Shown here piece by piece: positions 43,931 through 55,144 of a DNA stretch of 64,000 bases. The notes beneath the pieces were generated by a model that saw nothing but the letters and a program-made list of their open reading frames with translations, was not told where the DNA came from and did no database searches. The position numbers and the translations under genes are program-made. Positions within the stretch are counted from its first letter, which is position 1; the number at the start of each line of letters is the position of its first letter. The DNA is from Cephalopachus bancanus (Eukaryota; Chordata; Mammalia; Primates; Tarsiidae): the NCBI GenBank assembly GCA_027257055.1, contig JAPVLO010000054.1, positions 3,410,001 to 3,474,000 of the forward strand, written 5' to 3'.

Positions 43931-44505
43931 AAACAGAAAACTTCAATTACTATAGACAGTAAGAATGCTTACCTTGAAAGCCACATAAATAATGAGTTAA
44001 TGCAACATCAAGAAAGGGGCCTATGAATATTCACTTAAACAACGCAAAGTATTCACGAGACCTATAAATATAAACAATGCTCTTTCATTTTTAGTATAAG
44101 AGAACATTTTGAAAAATAAACAAGAAACTAAATAGATGGCTTTAGGTCAGGTCTATTTTAAGGGAACCAAATCTTAGTATGTAGAGCCTGTTATACTAAA
44201 TACTAAGAAAGCTTACTAACACTTTTGGAAAGGAGAAAAATTTATTCCCAGATCATCTGGTTTTTAAAGACACAAAGGAAAAGAAGAAAAATATGCATTT
44301 TGTTACTAGTGACAGAATTTCTAATTAAGACATTTGTTTCCTAAACTGATGTTTCATAATCAGATTAGCAGACTCTTCATGTCACACATTGTCATAGAAT
44401 GACCAAGTGAAGGTTCATTGTTGACCCATCCAGAATGGAACAATAGGATGAGACAAAAGGCATGGTCTCTGAGGTACCCATCTTCATCAGTTTGATTCTG
44501 CTAAG
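43931..44505. other. unassigned
   Basis: No gene or repeat recognised. The bases TGATTCTGCTAA at 44493-44504 are the left target-site copy of the next element. Confidence 0.45.
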
Positions 44506-44545
44506 TTTTTTATTAGCCTTTATTTTCTTTCTTGTTTTTAATTTT

Positions 44546-44605
44546 ATATAAAGAGTATAAAGTGGGGTATAAAGTGGGATATAAAGAGTATAAAGTGGGG
44601 TATAA
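44546..44605 (+). repeat. 33-base tandem duplication in an L1 tail
   Basis: A unit with 'ataaagagtataaagtgggg' is repeated 1.8 times at 33-base spacing, right at the boundary of the L1 3' end and its T-rich tail. Confidence 0.9.
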
Positions 44606-45347
44606 TTCAGGATTAGGTACATAAGTGGTCATCGTACAGGTGAAGTTTGGGCCTCCTATTGGTCCCCACTTACCTGGTTTGAGATTGGTAGCTTTATTGA
44701 TGAAATGCGCCCCCTCCACCTGGCAGATTTCCCCCCCCCCACTGCCAATCCTTTTCTTATGACATTATGATAATGGTTCAGGGTCTGCTTATGAGTGAGA
44801 ACATGTGGTACTCAGTTCTTTGTTTCTGTGATAGATCACTGAGTATGACAGACTCTAAATCCATCCAAGTTGCTGTGAAGACTATAATTTTATCCTTCTT
44901 TACGACTAAATAATATTCCATCATGTATATGTACCACTTTTTTTTTTTATCCAGTTCTCTTACTATGGACAGCACAGTTGGTTCCATGTTTTTGCTGTTG
45001 TGAATAGTGCTGCAATAAACGTGTGTGCAGATATCTTTTTTGTAGAATAATTTGAGTTTCTTGGGTATATTCCTAGAAGAGGGGTTACTGGGTTATATGG
45101 AAGGTCAATCTTTAGCTCTTTTAGAAATCGCCACACAGTTTTCCACATAGGTTGTACTAATTTGCACTCCCACCAACAATGTAGAAGTGTTCCCTTTTCC
45201 CCACATCTTCTCTGGCATCTGTTGTTTTTTGAGTTATTAATAATAGCCATCCTGATTGGAATTAGATGGCATCTCAATGTGGTTTTGATTTGCATTTCTT
45301 TGATGATTAGTGAGGCTGAGAATTTTCTCATGTGTCTGTTGGTTGAA

Positions 45348-46391
45348 GGAACATATCTCAAAACAGTAAGAGCCATCTACGATGAACCCACAGCTAACAT
45401 ATTGCTAAACTGACAGAAATTGTAAGCATTTCCCCCTGAAAACCAGAAAAAGACAAAGATGCCCACTCTTACTCCTTCTGTTCAACATAGTGTTGGAAGT
45501 CCTAGCTGTAGTAATCAGACAAAAGAAGGAAATTAGGTGTATCCAAATAGGACAAGAGAAAGTTAAGTCATCTCTCTTTGCTGACGATATGATCCTATAC
45601 CTTGAAAACCCAAGAGAATCTGCCAAAAACCTCCTTGTACTGAAAGAGGAGTTGGCAAAGTCTCAGGATACAAAATCAACGTGCGAAAGACAATCACATT
45701 TTTATACATCAATGACAAACAGAGAACCAAATAAAAAGCACAATCCCATTTACAATAGCCACAAAAATATCTCAGCATTGTCCTAACCAGAGATGTAAAA
45801 GACCTTTACAATGAAAACTACTCAGAGAAATCAAAGAAGACACAAACAAATGGAAAAATATTCCATGCTCATTAATTAAGAATCAATATTGTTAAGCTGT
45901 CCATCCTACCCAAGGCAATCTACAGATTCAATGCAATACCCAATAAATTACCAAAATCATTCTTCTCTGAAAACAACAATACAGAAATTCATAAATGGCC
46001 ACAAATAGCCAAAACAATCCTGAGCAAAAGAAACAAACCAGGAGATATCACACTTGCAGACGTTAAACTTTATTATAAGACTACAAAAATTAAAACAGCT
46101 TGGTATTGGTATAAGGATAGGCATATAGAACAATAGATCAGGATAGAGATTCCAGAAGCAAACCTTCAATTTCTCAACCAACTCACCTTCAACAAAGCCT
46201 CCACCAACAACCACTGGGAAGAGGAGAACCTGCTCAGTAAATGATGCTGGGAAAACTGGCTGACAACATGCAGAAGATTAAAACAAGACCCCTACCTATC
46301 ACCATACAGAAAAATCAACTCTAAATGGATCAAAGACCTAAGAGTAAAACCCCAAACTTTAAGAATCTTAGAAAATGCAGGAGACGCCCTT
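45348..46391 (+). pseudogene. L1 ORF2 remnant, reverse-transcriptase palm and downstream
   Basis: The frame from 45490 keeps the reverse-transcriptase palm motif Phe-Ala-Asp-Asp at 45577-45588, whose aspartates bind the catalytic metal in the LINE enzyme. The frame breaks after 45786 and later pieces lie in other frames. 45780-46391 resembles the start of the nested L1 at 46394, because both are ORF2 copies. It is the inverted 5' half of the twin-primed L1 and has no function. Confidence 0.88.
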
Positions 46392-46898
46392 ATGAAATAC
46401 TTTGGCATCTTCCTAACCAAAGACGTGAAAGATCTTTACAATGAAAACTATAAAACACTGCTCAAAGAAATCAAAGATGACACAAACAAGTGGAAAAATA
46501 TCCCATGCTCATGGATCGGAAGAATCAGCATTGTGAAGATGTCCATCTTACCTAAGGCAATCTACAGATTTAATGCAATACCCATCAAATTACCAGCAAC
46601 ATTCTTCTCAGAGCTAGAAAAAACAACACAGGAATTCATATGGAAACACAAACGACCAGGAATAGCCAGAACAATCCTTGCAAAAAACAAAGCAGGAGGT
46701 ATCACATTACCAGACTTCAAACTTTACTATAAAGCTACAATAATCAAAACAGCTTGGTATTGGTACAGGAACAGGCATATAGACCAGTGGAATAGAACTG
46801 AGATTCCAGAAGCAAAACTTCAATTTCTTAACCAAATCATCTTCGACAAAGCCTCCACCACCTACCACTGGGGAGAGGAGAACCTACTCAGTAAATAG
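46392..46898 (+). pseudogene. best preserved L1 ORF2 fragment (168 codons)
   Basis: An uninterrupted frame covers the ORF2 region between the reverse transcriptase and the C-terminal cysteine-rich part. The first stop at 46896-46898 falls where ORF2 should continue. ORF2 is normally over 1,200 residues, so this is a small part, and later pieces (for example 47536-47754) lie in other frames. It is not a functional gene. Confidence 0.9.
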
Positions 46899-48130
46899 TG
46901 CTGGGAAAACTGGCTGACCACATGCAGAAGACTCAAACAAGACCCCTATCTGTTCCCATACACAAAAATTAACTCTAAATGGATCAGACACCTAAATGTA
47001 AAACCTCAAACCATAAGAACCTTAGAAAATGCAGGACATACCCTTATGGAAATTGGAAATGGCATCCAATTCCTGAACAAAACCTGAAATGCACAGGCCA
47101 AAAGAGATAAGATAGACAAGTGGGACCTCATTAAACTGACAAACTTCTGCAAAACCAAAGAAACCATCAAGAGAGCAGGGAGACAGCCCACAGACTTGGA
47201 AAAAGTATTTGCCAACTTCATGTCTGACAAAGGTCTAACATCTTGGATCTACAAGGAACTCAAATGTGCTGAAAAGAAAAAAACAAACAACCCCATTATA
47301 AAGTGGGCAAAAGATATGAACAGATACTTCTCAAAAGAAGACATCTGAGCGGCCAACAGACATATGAAGAAATGTTCAACCTCACTAGTCATCAAGGAGA
47401 TGCAAATTAAAACTACACTGAGATACCTGCAAACTCCAGTCAGAATGGAAATTATCAATAACTCAAAAAATAACATGCTGGAGAGGATGTGGTGAAAAGG
47501 TAACACTTCTACAGTATTGATGGGAGTGTAAATTAGTGCAACCTCTGTGGAAAGCAGTGTGGCAATTCCTAAAAGCTCTAAATATCGACCTCCCACATGA
47601 CCCCTCAATCCCCCTACTGGGAATATACCCTGAAGAACTCAAATCACTCTATAAAAAAGATACCCGCACACGCATGTTTATCGCAGCATTGTTCATAATA
47701 GCAAGATCCTGGAACCAACCATGCTGTCCATCAAAAGAGGACTGGATTTTTTAAAATGTGGAACACATACACGATGGAATACTACACAGCCATAAAAAAG
47801 AACAAAATCATGAATTTCGCAGCAACCTGGATGGAACAAGAGTCTATAATACTGAGTGATCTCTCACAGAAACAAAGACCTGAGTATCACATGTTCTCAC
47901 TCATAAGTGGACCTTGAACATCTATCGTAATACTATAAGAAAAGGATTGACACTGGCAGGAAACTATGGGAGGTAGGGAGGGGAAGGGACGTGGGATTAA
48001 CGGTAGCCAATATCTGTCTGGGGATGGGCAGACAACCCTTATCAACAAGGGTGACTGAATGATGCATATTTGTGTACACAACCCTTAACTATATCCCACA
48101 ATTTTAAAATAAAAAATATGTTAAAAAAAA
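46394..48130 (+). mobile_element. nested, 5'-truncated L1
   Basis: It starts inside ORF2 and runs through the 3' untranslated region to 'taactatatcccacaatttt' and an A-rich tail at 48105-48130. The older L1 stops at 46391 and resumes at 48131 with 'aaattagaatgggcaacc'. It is less diverged than its host. No clear target-site duplication beyond AAAT can be read. Confidence 0.93.
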
Positions 48131-48433
48131 ATAAATTAGAATGGGCAACCAATTCCAGACGAAAAGCCCATGCCATAAGAGATAAGATAGAGAATTGTGA
48201 TCTCATCAAACTGAAAAGCTTCTGCAAAGTAAAAGAAACCATTAAGAGAGTAGGGAGGCAACCCACAGAATGGAAAAAAAAAATATTTGCCAACTGTATA
48301 TCTGACAAAGGCCTAGCTTCCAGGATCTACAAGGTACTCAAATGTGCCAAAAGGAAAAAGCCAGAGCCCCATTAAAAAGTGGGCAAAAGATATGAATAGA
48401 CATTTCTCAAAAAAAGACATATGAGCAGCCAAC

Positions 48434-49500
48434 TGATTTTGCTTAATTCAAATGAATAAATTTTTTCCAGTCACTCTGAATGGCCACATCTCCTCACCGA
48501 TTCCCTTTTCTTCAAACTAGTGATGAACAATACTTTCAAACTTTTGCTTCCTTTATGCACAGAATAGAATACAAAATTTATAGTTGCAGTCCTAATGAGC
48601 TTAATCATTCTAATAACTCAAAGTTGTCCCCAGAATAATTCTCATAAGTCCATTTCACTTTTTCTTCTAGATCGTTCTCTAGATTCTTCTCCTCATAAGG
48701 GAAGGCAACTTCTTCTTTTGGGAAAGTTGAGTGTAAAACATCCATCATGCAAGAAAACCTAGGAGATTGAGATCACTTGACTCAGAAGAAATTACTCTGC
48801 ACTGGAGATCCAGTGACTAACCATGCCACTTTTATTCCTTTTTCCCTATGTGTACCCTTAGAAATGCCAAGCAATTATCAAGTATTGGGGCTCTAAAGAA
48901 ATACGCTCGAAAGGGTTAATAACAAGCTCACTTTCCATTTGTACCAAGAAATCTGACAGAGAGAAGGAGTGGGGGGGAAGGGTGGGCAGGGGGAGAGAGT
49001 GAGAGAGAGATTTAATATAAACTTGTAAAAGAAGACACTTCCATTGGTATTGAAGTGCAGTTGAACATAATAGCTAAAGCATAAACTTTCAAGTCAGATA
49101 GACCTAGGCTTTAATCTTGATTCTACAACTTAGCTACAGAGTTAGTTATCAGAGGGAGGCCGGTAGGGACCAAGAGGAAGAAGTTCATGTGAGAACAAAA
49201 ATGAAAGAAAAAAGGAGGCTGTGACCAGCAAACAGAAGTTACAGCTTTGTTATGCATGTTTGAGCATATTCATTCTCTTGCCTGGTATAAAAGATGTTAA
49301 GGTGAAAGCAGTCTCAATGGGCATGGGACCATGAAGTCAAGATACTTGGGGGATGAAAAACAGGTTCAGAGACCTCCCTGAGCATAAAAGAACAATAAGC
49401 AGGTATTCAAGTCTTCAGGGAAAGGACAAATGGTGAGGAGGATTTTAAACAAGAGCAGGTGACAGCTGTGATAATGTGAAGATGATGGTTTTAAAAGAGG
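48434..49500. other. unassigned; purine tract at 48955-49015
   Basis: No gene recognised. 48955-49015 is a G/A-only stretch ('gtggggggggaagggtgg', then GA repeats) with G-quadruplex-like runs. 49148-49206 has a partner at 50908-50966. Confidence 0.45.
49148..49206 (+). repeat. 59-base direct repeat, copy 1
   Basis: It aligns with 50908-50966 with about five substitutions and no gap. It includes the shared block 'ggaagaagttcatgtgagaa'. The flanks do not align. Confidence 0.9.
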
Positions 49501-49567
49501 ATGAACTTCACCTGTACAATGACCATTTGTATACCTAACCCTGAATTGTACCCTACATCTTTAAAAT
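49501..49567 (+). mobile_element. very short L1 3' terminal fragment
   Basis: Only the last ~65 bases of an L1 3' end: 'tgaacttcacctgtacaatg', 'accatttgtatacctaaccc', 'tgaattgtaccctacatc', then an A-rich end. Its 3' end type matches 52575-52850 and 56847. Confidence 0.85.
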
Positions 49568-49639
49568 GGAAATTGATTAATTAATATCTTAAAAAATGAA
49601 CTTCAAGCATGAAAATGGAGAAGAATAATAAACAATCTA

Positions 49640-49860
49640 TAACCAGTACTTAGAACCCACCAGAAACTACATACTTTACATTATCTTGTTTAAGTTTCAC
49701 AATCCTATGACGTATATACTCTCCTTATACCCAGTTTAAGGAGAGGGAGATCCTGAGAAGTTAAGTATTTTGTCCAAAAACACAGAGTTTGTAAGTGGCG
49801 GGACCAGTTTTCCCACCCAAGCAGTTTTGACTTCAGAGCCATCACTTTCACTCACAGCTA
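49640..49860 (+). repeat. MIR
   Basis: 'taagtttcacaatcctatga', 'ctccttatacccagtttaag', 'gagatcctgagaagttaag', 'tttgtaagtggcgggaccag' and 'ttttgacttcagagcca' follow the MIR consensus. Confidence 0.85.
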
Positions 49861-50574
49861 CACCTTTGCCTTCACATTATAAGCCACCCAGGAACACTGA
49901 GGAAGGAAGACATGCTCTAGTGATTGAGGAAAGGGCTTATTCTCTAGTGAGAGTAATGAGCTACTGAGCTTTTGCTAGAGAAAGGAAGATAAAAATGTAG
50001 AGTAAGAGGAATGTGACAAGACTAAGTTATTAATATGTGAGGGTTCATAGCTTCCCTCTCTTTCTTCCCTCTGATCTCTGAGATTAAGGACAAAAGCCAC
50101 ATGGGTGAATTCTTACAAGACAAACCATCAGGGAAGAATTATATTCCCCCTGCAGTGTCTTTAATGTCACCCAAAGAAAATGTGGGGGCTGTGACCATCA
50201 TAAAAGGGAAGAGCTTAGAGTATATGTTTACTTTGGGAGAAGGTTGATGGAAATTATTGGAATCAGTAGAGAGGAACTAAGCTGGAGTGACCACAAAGTT
50301 TGCAGTCCAAGGCACTTTTGAGAGTGGAAAGAGGTGCTAGATTATGATGGGCCCACAGTTATAAACTCCTGGATGTGAGATCACCCTAGCCAAGGGTCCC
50401 TGTGGTTACCTCGATGCTTTCATTGTCTGTTGGAATTAGGACAGTGGAAACTGTCCTGGAGTTTGGACATGCTAGAGAACCCAAGAAAACAGGAGTTTTG
50501 ATAAGAGTGGGTATGAACAAATTTTAAGCAAAAGGATAAGATTAAAATTCCTGGCCAGATAAATTTTTTAGTGA
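49861..50574. other. unassigned
   Basis: No gene or repeat recognised. Confidence 0.4.
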
Positions 50575-50810
50575 AAAAAAATCTTTATTATTATCTTTAT
50601 AAATGTATGGGGTACAAGTGAAATTTTGTTATATGCACAGACTGCATATTGGTCAATTCAGGGCTTTTAGGGTGTCTGTCATCCAAATAACATACCTTCT
50701 ACCCATTAGGTAATTTCCCATCATTTATCTCCCCTCCACCTCCCCACTCTTCTGAGTCCCCATTGTCTATCCCTCCAATCTCTATGTCCACGTCAGACCA
50801 TGTTTTCCTA
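50575..50810 (-). mobile_element. old L1 3' untranslated region, minus strand
   Basis: 'aaatgtatggggtacaagtg', 'aaattttgttatatgcacag', 'gtcatccaaataacatacc' and 'ttctgagtccccattgtc' match the complement of an L1MA-to-L1PB type 3' end. It is a different, older type from the window's other L1 tails. Confidence 0.75.
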
Positions 50811-50907
50811 AAAAATGCAAAAGCCATTTTAGAGCTGGACTACTCAAGGTTTATAAGTTTTACCGGAGTTTGGACTTAAAAGAACCCATACATCGCATGT
50901 GGACATA

Positions 50908-50966
50908 ATCAGAGGGAGGCTGGTAGAGACTTAGGGGAAGAAGTTCATGTGAGAACAAAAATGAAA
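50908..50966 (+). repeat. 59-base direct repeat, copy 2
   Basis: Partner of 49148-49206, 1,760 bases downstream, same orientation, about 92% identical by eye. Confidence 0.9.
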
Positions 50967-51559
50967 AAATAACAGGACACTGGAGGACTTGAAGAAGGGG
51001 AGAGAATGAGCAGTTTAAGTTGAAAGGGGCTGACTTGGGTTTCCCTGCAGTAAATTCTCTTGTACGATATACGTGCTGAAAGAATAATAAGACTCATCAC
51101 CCAGCAGCCTGTGCTTATAAAACATGTAAACAGCCATGCAGTTTGACTCCACATAGAGGGGAAACATAATTCAGAGACTGGAAGCTTTTTGGAACCCAGC
51201 ATAACTCTAGATGCCAGGTTATCTGCACCCTCTGGGCAGCAAGGTCTCCTCGTTCCCTCTCCGTTGTGATTGTTAACTCAGTTACTCTGCCTCTGTTCCT
51301 TTCTGTTAAGTCCTTGGATTCTCCTCTTCTTACCAAGAACTCCCTCCCTCTGTGGGTCTGATATTCAACATTTCCAAGACAAAGGGTCTGATTTGTTCAT
51401 TTCACTATCCATTCGAGAGCTCCTGTCAGGGAGAGAATTGCATTAGAGCGCCTCATATGCTTTGAGTTAGCCTGCAGACCAGCTGTACTTAGGTCAAATA
51501 CCTAGCCCCGTCCACCAGCTATGATCAGGGTTGTGATATTATAGCCAATAGAATGCGGT
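50967..51559. other. unassigned
   Basis: No repeat or gene recognised with confidence. Minus-strand frames at 50945-51336 have no known product. Confidence 0.4.
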
Positions 51560-52565
51560 CCATGGTACACCACCTTCTCCTAGATGTCTCACCACCTCTC
51601 CAGATGCTCCTCTGCCTAGGCATTAAATGTTGAATTTCTTCAAGGCTGTGGCTTAGGCCTTTTTCTCTTTTCCCACTATCTTTCTCCTTACATGATCTCT
51701 ACTTTGCCATCACTTCATTTCACATACATGGGCCACCGATTTCTAAATGAGTTATCACTTTCCTGGACCTCTCCTTTGAACTCCAGATCTGATGTCTAAT
51801 TTTCAACTTGATAGCTTCACTTTATGTCTCAGAGGCATATCAATGATGACCTGTTCTAAACTTAACTTACACTCTTCTGCCCCTAACTAATCTGTCTTCT
51901 AAGATACACTTTCTTAGTAAATGACATCACTGTCCATCTGGCTACAAAAGCCACGAACTAAGGAGCCATCCTCGACATATCCTTCTGCATCAAAACCATT
52001 TTCAGTTGACCTCCTTGCCCTGTCAATCTCACATCCTCAATATCTCTTAAAGCCACCCAGTTTTCATTCTCTTTGCAGCCACAGCTGTAGCTCACACTGA
52101 CATCACCACAATCTTGGACCACTGCAGGAGCTCTCACATTATTCCCTGTCACCAACTCTGGCCCCTTTTCAATCTGTTCCCAGCACCATAGTCACAGTGA
52201 CCTTCACAAAAGACAGTTCTTATCATGTGCCCCACATCCTGAAAACACTTCAGTGATTTCCTGTTACTCTTGAAATTGTGAAGGGCATCTGTCTTGCATG
52301 TCTAGTCTAATCCTTGTCTAACTGACCACATTCATTTTGTATAATGTTCCTCTGTTTCAGTCACTCTGGCCTGATCTCAGACCCTTGAGTATGCCAGGAT
52401 CCTTCCTGCTACAAGTCCTTTCAGTGAGCTGATACCCCACATGGAAAGCTCCATACTGCTTCTTTATCTGGATAACTCCTACCTAACTACCAGAACTCAG
52501 CTTCTTCTGATCCCTGTCTGCATCAGGTTACTTGGCTACACACTCTCTTAGGTTCATACTTCTGT
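51560..52565 (+). mobile_element. L2 (LINE-2) 3' portion, about 1 kb
   Basis: It has the typical L2 order: 'cacttcagtgatttcctgtt', 'actcttgaaattgtgaaggg', 'cagtcactctggcctgatct', 'gaccacattcattttgtat' and 'cctaactaccagaactcagc'. Heavily diverged, no frame. It is one of the longest L2 pieces here. Confidence 0.75.
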
Positions 52566-52574
52566 TTTTTTAAA

Positions 52575-52850
52575 GGATAGGATTTAGAGTCTATAATAGT
52601 CAGTAATTAATCACAGAAACATAGAACTGAGTACCACATGTTCTCATTCATAGGCGGACCCTGAACATTCATAATACTATAAGAAAGGGATTGGCAGTAG
52701 CCGGAAACTTCTGGGGCGGGGGAGACACATAAGCATACCTGATCTCAAACCAGACAAAGTGGGAACCAAAGGGAGGCCCAAACTTTACCTGAACAATGAC
52801 CACTTGTATACCTAATCCTGAATTGTACCCCACACCTTTAAAATTAAAAA
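52575..52850 (+). mobile_element. 5'-truncated L1 3' end, second 3' type
   Basis: End of ORF2 ('cacatgttctcattcatagg') followed by a 3' untranslated region containing 'atctcaaaccagacaaagtg' and 'gaggcccaaactttacctg', which the 'gttgatgaggtgtgcccc' type lacks. It ends 'gaattgtaccccacacc' plus an A-rich tail. Confidence 0.9.
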
Positions 52851-52999
52851 CAAGAAAGAAAAATGTATATATTAATGATGTGATTATTGTGTTTTTTTAT
52901 TTTTTTAACACTCCTAGACTCTGATGTTCATATTAACTATTTTTACTTATCATTATATTCCCAGAACCTGGCATCAGTAATTGCTGAAGAATATGTTTT

Positions 53000-53131
53000 G
53001 GATGGATGGATGGATGGATGGATGGATGGATGGATGGATGGATGGATGGACAGACGGACGGATGGATAGGTGTGTGGATAGATGGGTTGGTGGATGGGTG
53101 GGTGGGTGGATGGGTGGGAGGGTGGGAGGAA
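53000..53131 (+). repeat. (GGAT)n minisatellite with degenerate G-rich 3' half
   Basis: About twelve near-perfect GGAT units (53000-53050) decay into GGAC, GGTG, GGGT and GGGA variants. It yields long open frames in several phases (for example 52933-53175 minus) that code only for repetitive Pro/His or Trp/Met/Asp runs. Confidence 0.97.
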
Positions 53132-53211
53132 GAACAAACACTTGAGAAGCTACCAAGGGACATTTCCCTCAACACAGGACTGTAGGAAATATAAAATTCC
53201 TTTTTGGAGAG

Positions 53212-53540
53212 TGTCTTAGTCCATTTAAGCTGCTATAACAAAATACCATAGACTGGGTGACATTGAAACAACAGACAATTATTTCTCATAGTTCTGGAGA
53301 ATATAAAGTCCTACTTCAAGTTGTTAGCAAATGTGGCATCTAGTGAGGGCTCTCTACCTGGTTCATTGATGGCATTTTCTCCCTATGGTCTCACATAGTA
53401 GAAGGGGCAAGTGCATTCTCTCTGATCCTGTTCATTTAGGACTCTCCTAAATGTCCTATCTCCAAATATCATCGCATAGGGAATTAGGTTTCAACATATA
53501 AATTTGGGAAGGGTGGACATATACACTTACTCCATAGCAA
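53212..53540 (+). repeat. ancient interspersed repeat, unnamed
   Basis: 'gtcttagtccatttaagctg', 'ctataacaaaataccataga', 'ctgggtgacattgaaacaac', 'tctcatagttctggagaat' and 'aattaggtttcaacatataa' follow a well-known old repeat whose family I cannot name. Confidence 0.7.
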
Positions 53541-53772
53541 AGAGTTTTTCAGTATGTTTGTTATTCAAAGCACCCTAAATTTATCTTGACATAAGTAAAA
53601 TAAAAACATAAACAAAAACCTTAAGGATTACTCACTGGAACATTACTGTAGTATCAACAAAGTTAGATTTCTGCATTTAAAAATATTATTAGCCTGAGAA
53701 GGAAAAGAGGGAAGCCAAAGTTTCAAACTGAATGTAAATTTAGAAAAAAAAAGGCATAAAGGAAGCAATGTA
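53541..53772. other. unassigned
   Basis: No gene or repeat recognised. Confidence 0.4.
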
Positions 53773-53783
53773 AACAAAAAGAT

Positions 53784-54072
53784 TTTTTTTTTTTTTTTTT
53801 GAGTTGGAGTCTCACTCCTTCGCCCAGACTGGAGCTCAGTGGCTGTTCCCGGCCACCGCAGCCTCGACCTGCTGGACTCCGCGATCCTTCTGCCTCAGCC
53901 TTCCGAGTAGCCAGAATTACAGGCATGCACTACCAAGCCCAGCTGATTTTTTGATTTATTGTAGAGATGAGGTCTCACTGCCCAGGCGGATCTCGAACCC
54001 GCGGGCTCAGGCAATCCACTCACCTCAGCCTCCCAAAGGCACAGGATTACAGGCTGAGCCACCAAGCCCGGC
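53784..54072 (-). mobile_element. full-length Alu dimer, minus strand
   Basis: A T-tail then GAGTTGGAGTCTCACTC, right arm, linker 'gatttattgtagagatgagg', left arm ending 'ccaccaagcccggc'. AACAAAAAGAT at 53773-53783 and 54073-54083 is the target-site duplication. Same subfamily as the plus-strand copies. Confidence 0.96.
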
Positions 54073-54205
54073 AACAAAAAGATATTAATCATTAGAGACT
54101 TAAACTAGAGACAGAATTTTCAGGTGTCACTTTAAGGACTTCTACATAGAGAAAATCATGTCAGAGAAGAGATGTTTAAAATTCTCAATCATAACTGAAG
54201 GTTAG

Positions 54206-54543
54206 AAGCATAATGTGCTATGAATAACTCATTCCAATACCAGACAATAAACTAAACAGGATCTATAGTGAAAAATATAAGTGAATTTAGGAAGATTTAA
54301 ATGTATTCACTTATAAAAGTTTACAATTTGCTAATAAAAATATAACTATTATACTATTTATCTACTTTACAAAGGACACATGTCTTTTACTCAGAGACCA
54401 AATTCTTTTACAATTTTGATGTAGTAATGTAAGCATAACATCAAAAACAAAAAACACCAAGGAAAGAGTAATATATTCAACGGTATAAAAATGTCAAACT
54501 TTTACAAGTCTCACACAATCACACATACGTGAAACAAGAAATA
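54206..54543 (+). repeat. inverted repeat, left arm (about 338 bases)
   Basis: Its reverse complement aligns end to end with 54801-55142 at roughly 92% by hand, mostly transitions. A run of over 55 bases near 54464-54520 is identical. No repeat family is recognised in it. It has no open frame of note. Confidence 0.95.
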
Positions 54544-54790
54544 CTGCTAGCAATTAAATGAAAACAACAAACAGATAAAAAATTTGCAATATATAAATCA
54601 TGAAGGGTTAATGTTTTGACTATAAAAATATCTCTTACAATCTATTGAAAAAGACAAACATCTCAAAGGAATAGTCAGCAGATCATACAAGCATATAATT
54701 CAACAAGGAAGAAATATAAATGGTGAAATAAAAAATATGCAATCCCACTAATAATTTTTAAAACGTACAAAATTTTAAAATGCAATATCA

Positions 54791-54800
54791 ATATCTTACT
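54791..54800 (+). repeat. 10-base direct repeat flanking the inverted copy (left)
   Basis: ATATCTTACT ends exactly where the right arm begins. It recurs at 55145-55154, directly after the arm, in the manner of a target-site duplication. Confidence 0.85.
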
Positions 54801-55144
54801 TATTTCTTGTTTCACATGTATGTGATTGTGTGAGACTTGTAAAAGTTTGACATTTTTATACCGTTGAATATATTACTCTTTTCCTTGATGTTTTTTGTTT
54901 TTAATGTTGTGCTTACATTACTACAACAAAATTTTAAAAGAATTTGGTCTCTGAGTAAAAGACATGTGTCCTTTGTAGAATAGATAAATAATGCAATAGT
55001 TATATTTTTATTAGCAAATTATAAATTTTTATAAGTGAATATATTTAAATCTTCCTAAATTCACTTATATGTTTCACTATAGATTGTGCTTAGCTTATTG
55101 TCTGGTATTGGAATAAGTTATTCACAACATATTATACTTTCCAT
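54801..55144 (-). repeat. inverted repeat, right arm, inserted in old L1
   Basis: It is the reverse complement of 54206-54543 (about 92% by eye). It is bounded by ATATCTTACT on both sides and interrupts an old L1, so this copy is the inserted one. I see no poly-A, terminal inverted repeat or LTR-like TG...CA ends. Confidence 0.93.

Larger units (their letters stand above)
44506..48433 (-). mobile_element. twin-primed L1 on the minus strand, carrying a nested L1
   Basis: 44506-45347 is an L1 3' end and late ORF2 on the minus strand, with a degenerate T-rich tail at the left. At 45348 the sequence flips: 45348-46391 and 48131-48433 are earlier ORF2 on the plus strand. The right end ('gacatatgagcagccaac') and the flip point at 45347 are adjacent positions of ORF2, as twin priming predicts. 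A diverged duplication (TGATTCTGCTAA, 44493-44504; TGATTTTGCTTAA, 48434-48446) flanks the whole. A younger L1 occupies 46394-48130. Confidence 0.92.

Noticed and set aside
52887..53175. Four overlapping frames on both strands at the GGAT repeat
   Set aside because: They are products of a stop-free tetranucleotide array and not genes.
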